Below are positions 7,393 through 15,631 of a DNA stretch of 45,333 nucleotides, one piece after another. The position numbers and the translations under genes were made by a program. Origin of the DNA: Eshraghiella sp964414835 (GTDB lineage Bacteria; Bacillota; Clostridia; Lachnospirales; Lachnospiraceae). Every line of letters begins with the position of its first letter. Positions within the stretch are counted from its first letter, which is position 1. The stretch lies in assembly GCA_964414835.1 (NCBI GenBank), contig CAYPWY010000016.1, positions 1 to 45,333 on the forward strand, written 5' to 3'. The notes beneath the pieces were generated by a model. That model worked only from the letters and a program-made list of their open reading frames with translations, was not told the origin of the DNA and searched no databases.

Positions 7393-8228
7393 AATTCATC
7401 CACCAGTTCTTCAGATGTGAGAACTCCCTGTGACACAGGAATCCCTGCCTTATTCAGCATATATGCCAGTTCTGTTGCCTGAGGAACATCAAGTCTTATT
7501 TCTTTTAATTTTTCCACCTGCGAAAAAATATCCACAGGCTTTCCCTCCATGACAATCTTCCCTTTATCCATTACAAATATTTTATCTGCTTTGACTGCTT
7601 CATCCATATAGTGTGTGATAAGTATAACTGTAACCTTTTCTTTCCTGTTCAGCTCAAGCACAGTCTCAATAACCTCACGCCGTCCGTTAGGGTCCAGCAT
7701 TGCCGTAGGTTCATCCATTATAATACATTTGGGACGCATAGCCACAACACCGGCAATAGCCACACGCTGTTTTTGACCGCCTGAAAGCTTATTGGGCGAA
7801 TATTCCCTGTATGCAGTCATTCCCACAGCTTCAAGAGCTTTGCCTACGCGTTCCCAGATTTCATCGGTAGGCACCCCCAGATTTTCCGGTCCAAAGCCCA
7901 CGTCTTCCTCAACTATTGTTCCTATTATCTGGTTGTCGGGATTCTGAAAAATCATACCTGCATTCTGTCTGATTTCCCAAAGGTTATCCTCCTCAGCCGT
8001 AGACATGTCTTCCACGTATACCGCCCCTTCCGTAGGCAGCAAAAGGGCATTAATATGCTTTGCCAGCGTGGATTTTCCCGAACCGTTATGTCCGAGAATT
8101 GCGATAAATTGTCCTGCTTCCACATCTATATTTACTTCATCAATGGCTCTGTTAATAGCCTCAACGTTACCTTCCTCATCTCTTTTTATATATTCAAAAA
8201 CAAGGTCTTCCGTTTTAACGATTCCCAT
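7377..8228 (-). CDS. ecfA1: ECF transporter ATPase EcfA1
   Basis: The other ATP-binding subunit of the ECF module. It has Walker A GHNGSGKST, a Q-loop with IFQNPDNQIIGTIVEEDVGFG (the EcfA1-type pattern), the signature LSGGQKQR, Walker B IIMDEPTAMLDP and a switch His in LITHYMDEA. It follows rplQ by 82 bp and opens the ecfA1-ecfA2-ecfT-truA string. The hairpin between rplQ and this gene may trim read-through from the ribosomal operon. Confidence 0.95.
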   Translation of the reverse strand: MGIVKTEDLVFEYIKRDEEGNVEAINRAIDEVNIDVEAGQFIAILGHNGSGKSTLAKHINALLLPTEGAVYVEDMSTAEEDNLWEIRQNAGMIFQNPDNQIIGTIVEEDVGFGPENLGVPTDEIWERVGKALEAVGMTAYREYSPNKLSGGQKQRVAIAGVVAMRPKCIIMDEPTAMLDPNGRREVIETVLELNRKEKVTVILITHYMDEAVKADKIFVMDKGKIVMEGKPVDIFSQVEKLKEIRLDVPQATELAYMLNKAGIPVSQGVLTSEELVDELCRLY

Positions 8229-8253
8229 ATTATGCCCGCCTTCACCAATAGTT

Positions 8254-8286
8254 GCAAAATGGACGAATACCCGAAAGCATTCGTCC
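8254..8286 (-). terminator. Hairpin between rplQ and ecfA1
   Basis: GGACGAATGC (8286-8277) pairs with GTATTCGTCC (8270-8261) with one G-T wobble, around a TTTCGG loop. ATTTTGC follows. The stem is strong and the T-tract short, so it is probably a partial terminator that lets some transcription reach the ecf genes. No separate ecfA1 promoter is obvious. Confidence 0.65.
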
Positions 8287-8310
8287 TATTTTAATATGTT
8301 TAGTTCAAAA

Positions 8311-8847
8311 TTAAACTAACTCAAGAAGCACTTCCATCGCTGCATCACCTTTACGTGGTCCGATTTTAACGATTCTTGTGTAACCACCATTGCGGTTTGC
8401 ATACTTAGGTGCAATTTCATCAAACAATTTGTCAGCAATGCTTACTCCTTTAGTATTTCTCTTTCTTCCTGCTGCTTCAGTAGGAACCTCTTTTACAGAA
8501 TAGAGAACTTTGAGCATCTGCCTTCTGGCATGAACTCTTGAAGGGCTATCCTTCTTGATTGTCTTCTCAATGTTGTCATATACGGTTTTCTTCTTACCGT
8601 CAACAACTTCTTTGACTCTCTTGCCATCTTTATCTTTACGAGCTACTTTTGCGGTAACCGTAACAGTTTCAAAGTTATCTTTTTCCTTAACTGCTAATGC
8701 AATTAATCCGTCAGCAACCCTGCGAACTTCCTTAGCCTTAGCTTCGGTAGTAACAATCTTGCCATTGTAAAGCAGAGCTGTTACCTGGTTTCTAATCAAA
8801 GCTTTTCTCTGATCTGCGGTTCTTCCAAGCTTTCTATAACCTGCCAT
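8311..8847 (-). CDS. rplQ: 50S ribosomal protein L17, extended form
   Basis: L17 binds near the polypeptide exit tunnel. The start MAGYRKLGRTADQRKALIRN and the end GGYTRIVKIGPRKGDAAMEV are canonical. The protein is 178 residues against about 115-130 in most bacteria. The extra part is a lysine-rich insert around residues 63-115 (KVARKDKDGKRVKEVVDGKK and the following stretch). To my knowledge long L17 forms are usual in some Clostridia, so this is lineage-specific rather than an error. Last gene of the alpha operon. Confidence 0.96.
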   Translation of the reverse strand: MAGYRKLGRTADQRKALIRNQVTALLYNGKIVTTEAKAKEVRRVADGLIALAVKEKDNFETVTVTAKVARKDKDGKRVKEVVDGKKKTVYDNIEKTIKKDSPSRVHARRQMLKVLYSVKEVPTEAAGRKRNTKGVSIADKLFDEIAPKYANRNGGYTRIVKIGPRKGDAAMEVLLELV

Positions 8848-8869
8848 TTGCTGCTTTCTCCTTTACTAT

Positions 8870-9832
8870 TTAGTCATCGCCTGAACTAAGCTGTAATCCA
8901 AGCTCCTTTAATTTAGCAAGAACTTCTTCCAATGACTTACGTCCGAGATTTCTCACTTTCATCATATCTTCTGATGTCTTATTACATAACTCTTCAACAG
9001 TATTGATACCGGCTCTCTTAAGACAATTATAAGAACGAACCGAAAGCTCAAGTTCATCAATATTCATCTCAAGAACTTTTTCCTTCTCATTGTCTTCCTT
9101 CTCAACCATAACGTCTACTGTCTTGGCGCTTTCAGAAAGGTCAATGAACAAATTAAGATGTTCACTGAGCACTTTAGCCGCAAGACTTACAGCGTCATCC
9201 GGTGCCAATGTACCGTTGGTATAGACTTCCAATGTAAGCTTATCGTAATCAGTTACCTGACCAACACGTGTATTCTGTACCGAAAGATTAACACGCTCAA
9301 CCGGTGTATAGATTGAATCGATTGAAAGTACTCCTATAGGAGTATCTTCACGCTTATTTTTGTCAGAACTTACATAACCTCTTCCATTAGTGATTGTAAG
9401 CTCCATAAACAACTTGCAATCTGCACCACCATTTAATGTAGCGATAACCAAATCCGGATTTAAAATCTCAATATCTGAATCTGCATGAATGTCAGCCGCT
9501 GTAACTACGCCATCTCTTCCATCGCACTCGATGTATGCAATTTTAGGCTCGTTAGAATCGCTGTTATTCTTGATAGCAAGATTCTTAATATTCATAATAA
9601 TATCGCTGACATCTTCTTTAACTCCCGGAATAGGACTAAACTCATGAAGTACGCCCTCAATCTTAACCTGACTAACTGCTGAGCCCGGAAGTGATGAAAG
9701 CATAATTCTTCTAAGGGAATTACCAAGTGTTGTACCATAACCTCTTTCAAGCGGCTCTACAACAAATCTTCCATATCTTTTATCTTCAGATATCTCTTCG
9801 ATTTCAATTTTTGGTTTTTCAAATTCGAACAC
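8870..9832 (-). CDS. rpoA: DNA-directed RNA polymerase subunit alpha
   Basis: Alpha dimerises to start polymerase assembly and contacts activators and UP elements. The N-terminal domain has the conserved RYGRFVVEPLERGYGTTLGN and NSLRRIMLSSLPG segments. The C-terminal domain after the linker at about 230-240 has the helix-hairpin-helix motif VRNLGRKSLEEVLAKLKELG. The 320-residue length is usual. It is 46 bp downstream of rpsD in the alpha operon. Confidence 0.98.
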   Translation of the reverse strand: MFEFEKPKIEIEEISEDKRYGRFVVEPLERGYGTTLGNSLRRIMLSSLPGSAVSQVKIEGVLHEFSPIPGVKEDVSDIIMNIKNLAIKNNSDSNEPKIAYIECDGRDGVVTAADIHADSDIEILNPDLVIATLNGGADCKLFMELTITNGRGYVSSDKNKREDTPIGVLSIDSIYTPVERVNLSVQNTRVGQVTDYDKLTLEVYTNGTLAPDDAVSLAAKVLSEHLNLFIDLSESAKTVDVMVEKEDNEKEKVLEMNIDELELSVRSYNCLKRAGINTVEELCNKTSEDMMKVRNLGRKSLEEVLAKLKELGLQLSSGDD

Positions 9833-9878
9833 TAAAAGCCCCTCCTTTTTGGGTTTGTTGTTATTGAGGGTTTATCTA

Positions 9879-10472
9879 TTACTTAGAATACAACTCGACA
9901 ATAAGCATCTCGTTAACCGGAACATCTATCATTTCTCTTGTAGGAACTGACTTAACAGAACCCTTGAGATTCTCATGGTCAGCCTCAAGCCACTCCGGTA
10001 CAAGTCTTCCGTCCGTTACTTCAAGGATGTCTTTATATCTCTGTGAAGACCTTGCTTTCTCCTTGATTTCAATAGTATCACCTACGCTTACAAGATATGA
10101 CGGAATGTTTACACACTTACCGTTTACAAGCACATGCTTATGGTCTACTATCTGTCTTGCTTCTTTTCTTGTTCTGGCATAACCTAATCTGAAAATAACA
10201 TTATCAAGTCTGAACTCAAGCATAGCCATCAGGTTTTCACCTGTCATGCCGCTCATTCTGTCTGCTTTTTCAAAATAGTTTCTAAATGGTTTCTCGAGAA
10301 CGCCGTAAATGAATTTAGCTTTCTGCTTCTCACGAAGCTGAAGTCCGTATTCACTTACCTTTTTGCCGGCTCTCTCTAATCTTCTTTTTGATTTCTTATC
10401 TATTCCTAAATAAACTGGATCAAGTCCAAGTGATCTGCATCTCTTAAGAACAGGAACTCTATTAACTGCCAT
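9879..10472 (-). CDS. rpsD: 30S ribosomal protein S4
   Basis: A primary 16S rRNA-binding protein and, in many bacteria, the repressor of its own operon. The S4 RNA-binding fold is visible in MLEFRLDNVIFRLGYARTRK and VDHKHVLVNGKCVNIPSYLV. It is 197 residues long and lacks the N-terminal zinc cysteines (zinc-free form; only Cys12 is near). It sits in the alpha operon between rpsK and rpoA, unlike Bacillus subtilis, where rpsD is separate. This supports S4 control of the upstream rpsM leader here. Confidence 0.97.
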   Translation of the reverse strand: MAVNRVPVLKRCRSLGLDPVYLGIDKKSKRRLERAGKKVSEYGLQLREKQKAKFIYGVLEKPFRNYFEKADRMSGMTGENLMAMLEFRLDNVIFRLGYARTRKEARQIVDHKHVLVNGKCVNIPSYLVSVGDTIEIKEKARSSQRYKDILEVTDGRLVPEWLEADHENLKGSVKSVPTREMIDVPVNEMLIVELYSK

Positions 10473-10488
10473 TCTTTAACACCTCCTA

Positions 10489-10881
10489 TTAGACTCTTCT
10501 GCGCTTTGGTGGACGACATCCGTTGTGTGGTACCGGAGTAACGTCCTTGATGCTGGTAACCTCAAGACCACATGCCTGAAGCGCTCTGATTGCTGCTTCA
10601 CGACCTGAGCCCGGACCTTTAACCATAACATCTACGGTCTTTAATCCATGTACTAGAGCTGCCTTTGTTGCAGTTTCTGCTGCCATCTGAGCTGCATAAG
10701 GAGTAGATTTCTTTGAACCTCTAAATCCAAGACCACCGGCACTAGCCCATGACAATGCATTACCCTCTGTGTCAGTAATGGTAACGATTGTATTATTAAA
10801 TGATGACTGAATATGTGCCTGTCCGCGTTCAACGTTTTTCTTAACACGCTTCTTTGTCACTTTTTTTGTAACTTTAGCCAT
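10489..10881 (-). CDS. rpsK: 30S ribosomal protein S11
   Basis: S11 lies on the 30S platform near the mRNA exit. The signatures GQAHIQSSFNNTIVTITD and GCRPPKRRRV (C-terminus) are diagnostic, as is MVKGPGSGREAAIRALQACG. The 130-residue length is standard. It lies between rpsM and rpsD. Confidence 0.98.
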   Translation of the reverse strand: MAKVTKKVTKKRVKKNVERGQAHIQSSFNNTIVTITDTEGNALSWASAGGLGFRGSKKSTPYAAQMAAETATKAALVHGLKTVDVMVKGPGSGREAAIRALQACGLEVTSIKDVTPVPHNGCRPPKRRRV

Positions 10882-10927
10882 TTTCTAAACTAACCTCCCT
10901 TATGGGTTCCCGTTTATTCATCGGGTA

Positions 10928-11296
10928 TTATTTTTTCTTGTTTGCGATTGTTTTCTTAGGACCCTTGCGAGTTCTAGCGTTTGTCTTTGTCTTTTGTCCT
11001 CTTACCGGAAGACCTTTTCTATGACGAATGCCTCTGTAGCATCCGATTTCCTGTAATCTCTTAATGTTAAGAGCGGTTTCTCTTCTGAGATCACCTTCAA
11101 CTGTCTGACTTGCGTCAATTACATCTTTGATTCTGCCGACTTCTTCATCTGTAAGATCCTTAACACGAGTGTCAGGATTTACTTTAGCTTCTGCAAGAAT
11201 ACGATTTGAGCTGATTCTGCCAATACCATATATATAGGTAAGGCCGATTTCAACACGTTTTTCTCTTGGTAAATCTACACCAGCGATACGAGCCAT
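10928..11296 (-). CDS. rpsM: 30S ribosomal protein S13
   Basis: S13 forms the subunit bridge in the 30S head. The start MARIAGVDLPREKRVEIGLT and the C-terminal RHRKGLPVRGQKTKTNARTR are canonical, and the length of 122 is usual. A GGAGGTGTAATGCGCAC context precedes the ATG. The first alpha-operon gene after rpmJ, it is separated from it by an unusually long folded gap. Confidence 0.98.
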   Translation of the reverse strand: MARIAGVDLPREKRVEIGLTYIYGIGRISSNRILAEAKVNPDTRVKDLTDEEVGRIKDVIDASQTVEGDLRRETALNIKRLQEIGCYRGIRHRKGLPVRGQKTKTNARTRKGPKKTIANKKK

Positions 11297-11345
11297 GTGC
11301 GCATTACACCTCCATTTGTCTGATATTTGTTAAAAATTTATTTTA

Positions 11346-11441
11346 AGTGGCTGACAACACCTCCTGGCGGTTCGCCACTGCAGCCGCAAATCTGCACGCA
11401 AATTAATATGGCAATTTGCGCAAAATATGCCTGCGGGCATA
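11346..11441 (-). promoter_or_regulatory. Folded RNA segment between rpmJ and rpsM
   Basis: The 178-bp rpmJ-rpsM gap holds three hairpins in the transcript: ATGCC/GGCAT (11427-11431 with 11436-11440), CGCAAATT/AATTTGCG (11397-11404 with 11413-11420) and AGTGGC/GCCACT (11346-11351 with 11374-11379). The last one encloses an AGGAGGTG ribosome-site-like sequence that has only a five-codon frame after it. The pairings are seen directly. A role in S4-dependent control of the alpha operon is inferred. Confidence 0.5.
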
Positions 11442-11474
11442 CTAATCCCACGGCATATATATCAATGGTTCCGA

Positions 11475-11588
11475 TTAACCCTGACGCTGTTTGTGCTTAG
11501 GATTTTCACAGATAATCATGATATTTCCTTTTCTTTTAATGACTTTGCATTTTTCACAAATAGGTTTTACTGATGATCTAACCTTCAT
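11475..11588 (-). CDS. rpmJ: 50S ribosomal protein L36
   Basis: A 37-residue protein beginning MKVRSSVKPICEKCKVIKRK and ending NPKHKQRQG. It has the zinc-binding pattern of the C+ form, CEKC (Cys11, Cys14), then Cys27 and His32. AAGGAGG precedes the ATG. It sits after infA, the usual place, but with its own promoter and an attenuator-like hairpin in front. Confidence 0.96.
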   Translation of the reverse strand: MKVRSSVKPICEKCKVIKRKGNIMIICENPKHKQRQG

Positions 11589-11606
11589 GGTAAATCCTCC
11601 TTTCCA

Positions 11607-11633
11607 CGAAAAAGCAACTTTTTAATAAAGTTG
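11607..11633 (-). terminator. Attenuator-like terminator before rpmJ
   Basis: In the leftward transcript CAACTTT (11633-11627 as AAAGTTG on plus) pairs with AAAGTTG (11621-11615), loop about 5 bases, followed by CTTTTTCG. It lies between the promoter at 11653-11681 and the rpmJ start. It could therefore end infA mRNA and attenuate the new transcript. Confidence 0.6.
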
Positions 11634-11652
11634 AAAAAAACGTCCGAGTGAT

Positions 11653-11681
11653 ATTGTACCACAACGTTGTATATAATACAA
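11653..11681 (-). promoter_or_regulatory. Internal promoter for rpmJ and the alpha operon
   Basis: Reading leftward: TTGTAT (11681-11676), a 17-bp spacer, TACAAT (11658-11653), in the infA-rpmJ gap. It would give the alpha operon (rpmJ, rpsM, rpsK, rpsD, rpoA, rplQ) transcription that is independent of the S10 promoter. Confidence 0.65.
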
Positions 11682-11695
11682 GTAAAATTTTAATT

Positions 11696-11914
11696 TTATT
11701 TATCTCTCCATATAATTCTTCCTTTTGAAAGGTCATATGGCGATAACTCAAGAGTTACCTTGTCGCCGGGAATTATTCTGATGTAATTCATTCTAAGCTT
11801 TCCGCTTATGTGAGCCAGAACCTTATGCCCGTTCTCAAGCTCTACCTGAAACATAGCGTTAGGAAGCTTTTCAACTACGGTTCCTTCTATTTCTATAACA
11901 TCTGATTTTGACAT
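11696..11914 (-). CDS. infA: Translation initiation factor IF-1
   Basis: IF-1 occupies the 30S A site during initiation. It is a 72-residue OB-fold protein, MSKSDVIEIEGTVVEKLPNA, with the conserved GHKVLAHISGKLRMNYIRI and the C-terminal LSPYDLSKGRIIWRDK. The length is standard. It follows the KOW gene by 14 bp and is succeeded by a terminator-like hairpin and a new promoter. Confidence 0.98.
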   Translation of the reverse strand: MSKSDVIEIEGTVVEKLPNAMFQVELENGHKVLAHISGKLRMNYIRIIPGDKVTLELSPYDLSKGRIIWRDK

Positions 11915-11928
11915 CCACTTACCTCCTG

Positions 11929-12204
11929 CTAATCAACTCTTTTAATGTGAACCAGATAATTTTTGATTGAATATTTAATGTCCTCATTGTGAAGTTTGTT
12001 TTCTGCAATTTTTTTCTCAAGTGCTGCATCCGTGTAATCAAGAAGCCTGATATGCTTTGGATTTTTTTTCTTAAGAGCCTCAAGCTTACGGTGCTTTCCA
12101 TCACACACATATATACTATCGGTTACTTCCGCAATTATATATATGGTTCCTGCGTCATGTCCTGCAATTGATTCACAAAAACAGCCTTTTCTAAACTCTG
12201 TCAT
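11929..12204 (-). CDS. KOW-domain RNA-binding protein, L14e-like (91 aa)
   Basis: A small basic protein with an N-terminal KOW/SH3-like barrel (GCFCESIAGHDAGTIYIIAE, residues about 7-26, then IYVCDGKHRKLEALKKKNPK). Genes of this type are often annotated as KOW domain or L14e/L6e/L27e-family proteins, and they sit between map and infA in Clostridia. Presumed rRNA or ribosome association is from family and position. The exact role is not known to me. It starts 7 bp after map and is co-translated with the operon. Confidence 0.85.
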   Translation of the reverse strand: MTEFRKGCFCESIAGHDAGTIYIIAEVTDSIYVCDGKHRKLEALKKKNPKHIRLLDYTDAALEKKIAENKLHNEDIKYSIKNYLVHIKRVD

Positions 12205-12211
12205 ATTTACC

Positions 12212-12964
12212 TCAGATTAATGAAAGGATTTCACATCCGTCTTCAGTAATGAGAACAGTGTTTTCATAATGTGCCGACAGCCTTCCGTCTCTGGTAACAA
12301 CCGTCCAACCGTCATCAAGCCAGCTTACCTTGTATGTCCCGGCATTAATCATCGGTTCTATTGCCAATGTCATTCCGGCTTCCAATCTAACGCCTCTGCT
12401 CTTTTGACTGTAATTAGGAATCTGAGGGTCTTCATGAAGATGAGTTCCTATTCCGTGCCCCACCAAGTCTCTTACAACTCCGTATCCGAAGCTTTGGGCG
12501 TAAGCGCCAATCGCATTGGATATATCGTGCAGATGATTGCCCGCTTTAGCAAATTTAATACCTTCAAAAAAACTTTGTCTGGTAACTTCAATGAGCTTTG
12601 CTGCTTTAGCATCTATATTTCCTACGGCATGAGTTCTTGCTGCGTCTGAGTGATACCCTTTGTATATAACTCCGGCATCAAGGCTGACTATATCGCCGTC
12701 TTTCAATATTCTTCTCTTGGAAGGTATTCCGTGAACAACTTCCTCATTTACTGATACACATATTGAAGCAGGGTATCCTTCATAGTTAAGAAAAGAAGGT
12801 ATGCATCCGAAGCTGCGTATAAGCCTTTCTCCTTCCTTATCTATTTCATAAGTGGATATTCCCGGTCTCACTATTTTACCAAGTTCATCATGAACCTGTG
12901 CGAGAATCCTTCCGGCTTCCCGCATAAGCTCAATTTCTCTTGGTGATTTAATCGTCACCGACAT
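12212..12964 (-). CDS. map: Methionine aminopeptidase, type I
   Basis: Removes the initiator methionine from nascent proteins with two divalent metal ions. Metal ligands are visible in order: Asp in SLDAGVIYKGYHSDAAR (two Asp), His in GHGIGTHLHEDP, Glu in LAIEPMIN and Glu in HYENTVLI. The substrate-site His lies in NEEVVHGIPS. The length of 250 is normal and there is no N-terminal SRP-like extension. It starts 2 bp after adk. Confidence 0.97.
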   Translation of the reverse strand: MSVTIKSPREIELMREAGRILAQVHDELGKIVRPGISTYEIDKEGERLIRSFGCIPSFLNYEGYPASICVSVNEEVVHGIPSKRRILKDGDIVSLDAGVIYKGYHSDAARTHAVGNIDAKAAKLIEVTRQSFFEGIKFAKAGNHLHDISNAIGAYAQSFGYGVVRDLVGHGIGTHLHEDPQIPNYSQKSRGVRLEAGMTLAIEPMINAGTYKVSWLDDGWTVVTRDGRLSAHYENTVLITEDGCEILSLI

Positions 12965-12966
12965 AA

Positions 12967-13611
12967 TTATGCTCCTAATACATTAACAATAGCACTGAAT
13001 ACTTCTTCCATATCCTTAGTGCCGTCCACTTCATTAAGAACACCTTTATCAGTATAGTAATCAATTAACGGCTGAGTCTGCTCATGGTAAACGTCAAGAC
13101 GTTTTTTAACTGTCTCAGGCTTATCATCATCTCTGAGCACAAGCTCCGCTCCACATTTATCGCAGATACCTTCAACCTTTGTAGGAATGTGAACAATGTG
13201 ATATGTTGCTCCGCATGAAAGACATGCTCTTCTTCCTGACATACGATTGATGATATTTTCATCCGGAACTTCAACATTGATTGCAAAATCAACTTTCTCT
13301 CCGGAAGCTGCAAGTGCTTTGTCAAGTGCCTCTGCCTGCGGAATTGTTCTTGGAAAACCATCAAGCACATATCCGTTCTTGCAGTCATCAGCTTTAACTC
13401 TGTCTACAACAAGGTCTACAACAAGGTCATCCGGAACAAGCAATCCCTGATCCATATATGACTTTGCTTTCTGACCAAGCTCAGTATTGTTTTTAATATT
13501 TGCTCTGAAGATATCTCCTGTTGAGATATGCGGAATATTATACTTAGCGCAGATTTTATCTGCCTGAGTGCCTTTTCCTGCTCCAGGTGCTCCAAGCATT
13601 ATAATTTTCAT
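12967..13611 (-). CDS. adk: Adenylate kinase, zinc-lid type
   Basis: Interconverts ATP, ADP and AMP. It has the P-loop GAPGAGKGTQ (7-16), the AMP site STGDIFRAN and the DGFPRT motif. The LID domain carries four cysteines in CLSCG...CDKCG, the structural zinc site typical of Gram-positives. The 214 residues are standard. It lies between secY and map as in many spc operons. Confidence 0.98.
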   Translation of the reverse strand: MKIIMLGAPGAGKGTQADKICAKYNIPHISTGDIFRANIKNNTELGQKAKSYMDQGLLVPDDLVVDLVVDRVKADDCKNGYVLDGFPRTIPQAEALDKALAASGEKVDFAINVEVPDENIINRMSGRRACLSCGATYHIVHIPTKVEGICDKCGAELVLRDDDKPETVKKRLDVYHEQTQPLIDYYTDKGVLNEVDGTKDMEEVFSAIVNVLGA

Positions 13612-13639
13612 AGTTATATTACCACCCTTTCACTTATTA

Positions 13640-14971
13640 TCAGCTATTAAGAAATCCTTTGTAATCCCTTACTACCATCTGTGACTCAATCTGTCTGATT
13701 GTCTCTAAAACAACTCCGACGATGATGATGAGTGATGTACCGCCGAATGAAACATTGGCGCTAAACAATCCTGAACATATAATCGGAATAATTGCTACAA
13801 TAACAAGACCGATAGCTCCGATAAAAACAATTTTGTTCAAAATTGATGTGAGATAATCAGATGTCGGTTTACCGGGTCTGATGCCTGGAATAAACCCACC
13901 ACTCTTCTTCATATTATTGGCAATCTCAATCGGGTTAAATGTGATTGATGTATAGAAGTATGCGAAAAAGATATTTAACGCAATGTACAGAATCACACCC
14001 AATGTGTAAATCATATTACTCCTGTTAAACCAGTTTCCTGATGATAAAGCAAGAAGAATTTTTCCTCCGACTGTGCTGTAATCAACATTAAGAAATGAAG
14101 CAATTATTGCCGGAAATGACATAAGTGACTGTGCAAAAATTACCGGAATAACACCTGCCGTGTTGACCTTAAGCGGTATATGGGATGACTGTCCGCCGTA
14201 TGTTCTTCTTCCTTGAATCTTCTTGGAATACTGAACAGGTATTCTTCTTTCACCTGCACACAATAGTACGGTAAGGAATACAACACCAACAATAATCGCT
14301 AAAATCAATACGATAGCTATCGTTGCATTGAGTACACTCTGACCTTTTATAAAAGTCTCATAAAGCGTTGCAAAATCTTCCGGAATTCTTGAAATAATAT
14401 TAATTACAAGTACTACTGAAATACCGTTACCCACACCCTTTTCAGTGATTGTCTCACCAATCCACATAAGAAGCGCTGAACCTGCTGTCAATATTGCAAC
14501 CATCATTATGCCTGAAAAAATCTTATTAAAGGTTGTCATAGATGAATAACCGACAATAAGACCCTGTCTGCCAAAACCGATTACCATCGCAACACTTTCG
14601 ATTAATGCAAGACCTACAGTAACAAAACGTGTTATTGTGGCGATTTTTTTTCTTCCATCCTCGCCCTCTTTCTGCATCTCTTCAAGCTTTGGAATAGCTA
14701 TTGTAAGAAGCTGCATAATAATTGAGGATGTAATGTATGGTGTAATGCTGAGTGCGAACACTGACATATTAAGGAACGAACCACCTGTAACTGCATTGAC
14801 AAAACTGAACTGATCTCCAGTTGACTCAAACAACCCAGTAAAATAATCAGTATTTACCCCAGGAATAGGAAGAATACTTCCTATCCTGATGACAACGAGC
14901 ATCAAAAGAGTAAATAATATTTTATTCCTGATTTCTTTAACTCTAAATGCATTTGCTAATGTTTTAAACAT
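13640..14971 (-). CDS. secY: Protein translocase subunit SecY
   Basis: The pore of the Sec translocon in the cytoplasmic membrane. The 443 residues have ten hydrophobic segments and the family segments ILPIPGVNTDYF, TPYITSSIIMQLL, GGQSSHIPLKVNTAGVIPVI and FNPIEIANNMKKSGGFIPGI. The ATG overlaps the rplO stop by one base (TAATG), which indicates coupled translation. Confidence 0.98.
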   Translation of the reverse strand: MFKTLANAFRVKEIRNKILFTLLMLVVIRIGSILPIPGVNTDYFTGLFESTGDQFSFVNAVTGGSFLNMSVFALSITPYITSSIIMQLLTIAIPKLEEMQKEGEDGRKKIATITRFVTVGLALIESVAMVIGFGRQGLIVGYSSMTTFNKIFSGIMMVAILTAGSALLMWIGETITEKGVGNGISVVLVINIISRIPEDFATLYETFIKGQSVLNATIAIVLILAIIVGVVFLTVLLCAGERRIPVQYSKKIQGRRTYGGQSSHIPLKVNTAGVIPVIFAQSLMSFPAIIASFLNVDYSTVGGKILLALSSGNWFNRSNMIYTLGVILYIALNIFFAYFYTSITFNPIEIANNMKKSGGFIPGIRPGKPTSDYLTSILNKIVFIGAIGLVIVAIIPIICSGLFSANVSFGGTSLIIIVGVVLETIRQIESQMVVRDYKGFLNS

Positions 14972-15411
14972 TAAATCACCTCACAGGTTCCACCAAGAGC
15001 TTCAATCTTTTCTTTAGCTTTTGCACTGAAAGCATTAGCTTTAACAGTAAGCTTCTTAGTTAATTCTCCGTTTCCAAGAATCTTTACTCCGTCCTTAGGA
15101 TTCTTGACGATACCTGACTCGATAAGTGAGTCAACAGTAACTACTGCACCATCGTCAAAGCCTTCTAATGCCTTTAAGTTAATTCCTATTATTTCAAGAC
15201 TGTTTCTGTTTGTAAAACCTCTCTTAGGCAATCTTCTATACAATGGCATCTGTCCGCCTTCAAAGCCCGGTCTTGGTGCTCCTGAACGAGCTTTCTGACC
15301 TTTGTGTCCTTTACCGGCAGTTTTTCCATTTCCTGAACCGTGTCCACGGCCTCTTCTGAAATTATCGCTATGCTTAGAACCTGCTGCAGGCTGTAAATTT
15401 GATAAATCCAT
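14971..15411 (-). CDS. rplO: 50S ribosomal protein L15
   Basis: A late-assembly 23S rRNA-binding protein. It has the glycine- and basic-rich N-terminal extension GRGHGSGNGKTAGKGHKGQK and the signature PGFEGGQMPLYRRLPKRGFT. The length of 146 is typical. It shares the stop/start base with secY. Confidence 0.97.
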   Translation of the reverse strand: MDLSNLQPAAGSKHSDNFRRGRGHGSGNGKTAGKGHKGQKARSGAPRPGFEGGQMPLYRRLPKRGFTNRNSLEIIGINLKALEGFDDGAVVTVDSLIESGIVKNPKDGVKILGNGELTKKLTVKANAFSAKAKEKIEALGGTCEVI

Positions 15412-15434
15412 TTTTACACCTCCTTATCTACGAA

Positions 15435-15617
15435 TTATATTTCTTCTACCTTAACTAAATGTTTAACCTTGAAAATCATGCCTCTTACTGCATCATTGTC
15501 AGGTAATTCAACAGTTTTGTTAAGTTTGTTAAGTCCGAGTGCCTCAACAGTTTTTACCTGCTTTGGAATAGCACCAATTGTTGATTTAACCAATGTTACT
15601 TTTAACTTCTCTGCCAT
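15435..15617 (-). CDS. rpmD: 50S ribosomal protein L30
   Basis: A small 60-residue L30, MAEKLKVTLVKSTIGAIPKQ, with the conserved VKTVEALGLNKLNKTVELPD. It lies between rpsE and rplO in the spc operon. The length and order match the family. Confidence 0.96.
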   Translation of the reverse strand: MAEKLKVTLVKSTIGAIPKQVKTVEALGLNKLNKTVELPDNDAVRGMIFKVKHLVKVEEI

Positions 15618-15631
15618 TCTGCGCTACCTCC

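Noticed and set aside
12269..12649. Rightward 126-codon open frame
   Set aside because: Antisense to map, with no promoter or ribosome site and no protein-like pattern.
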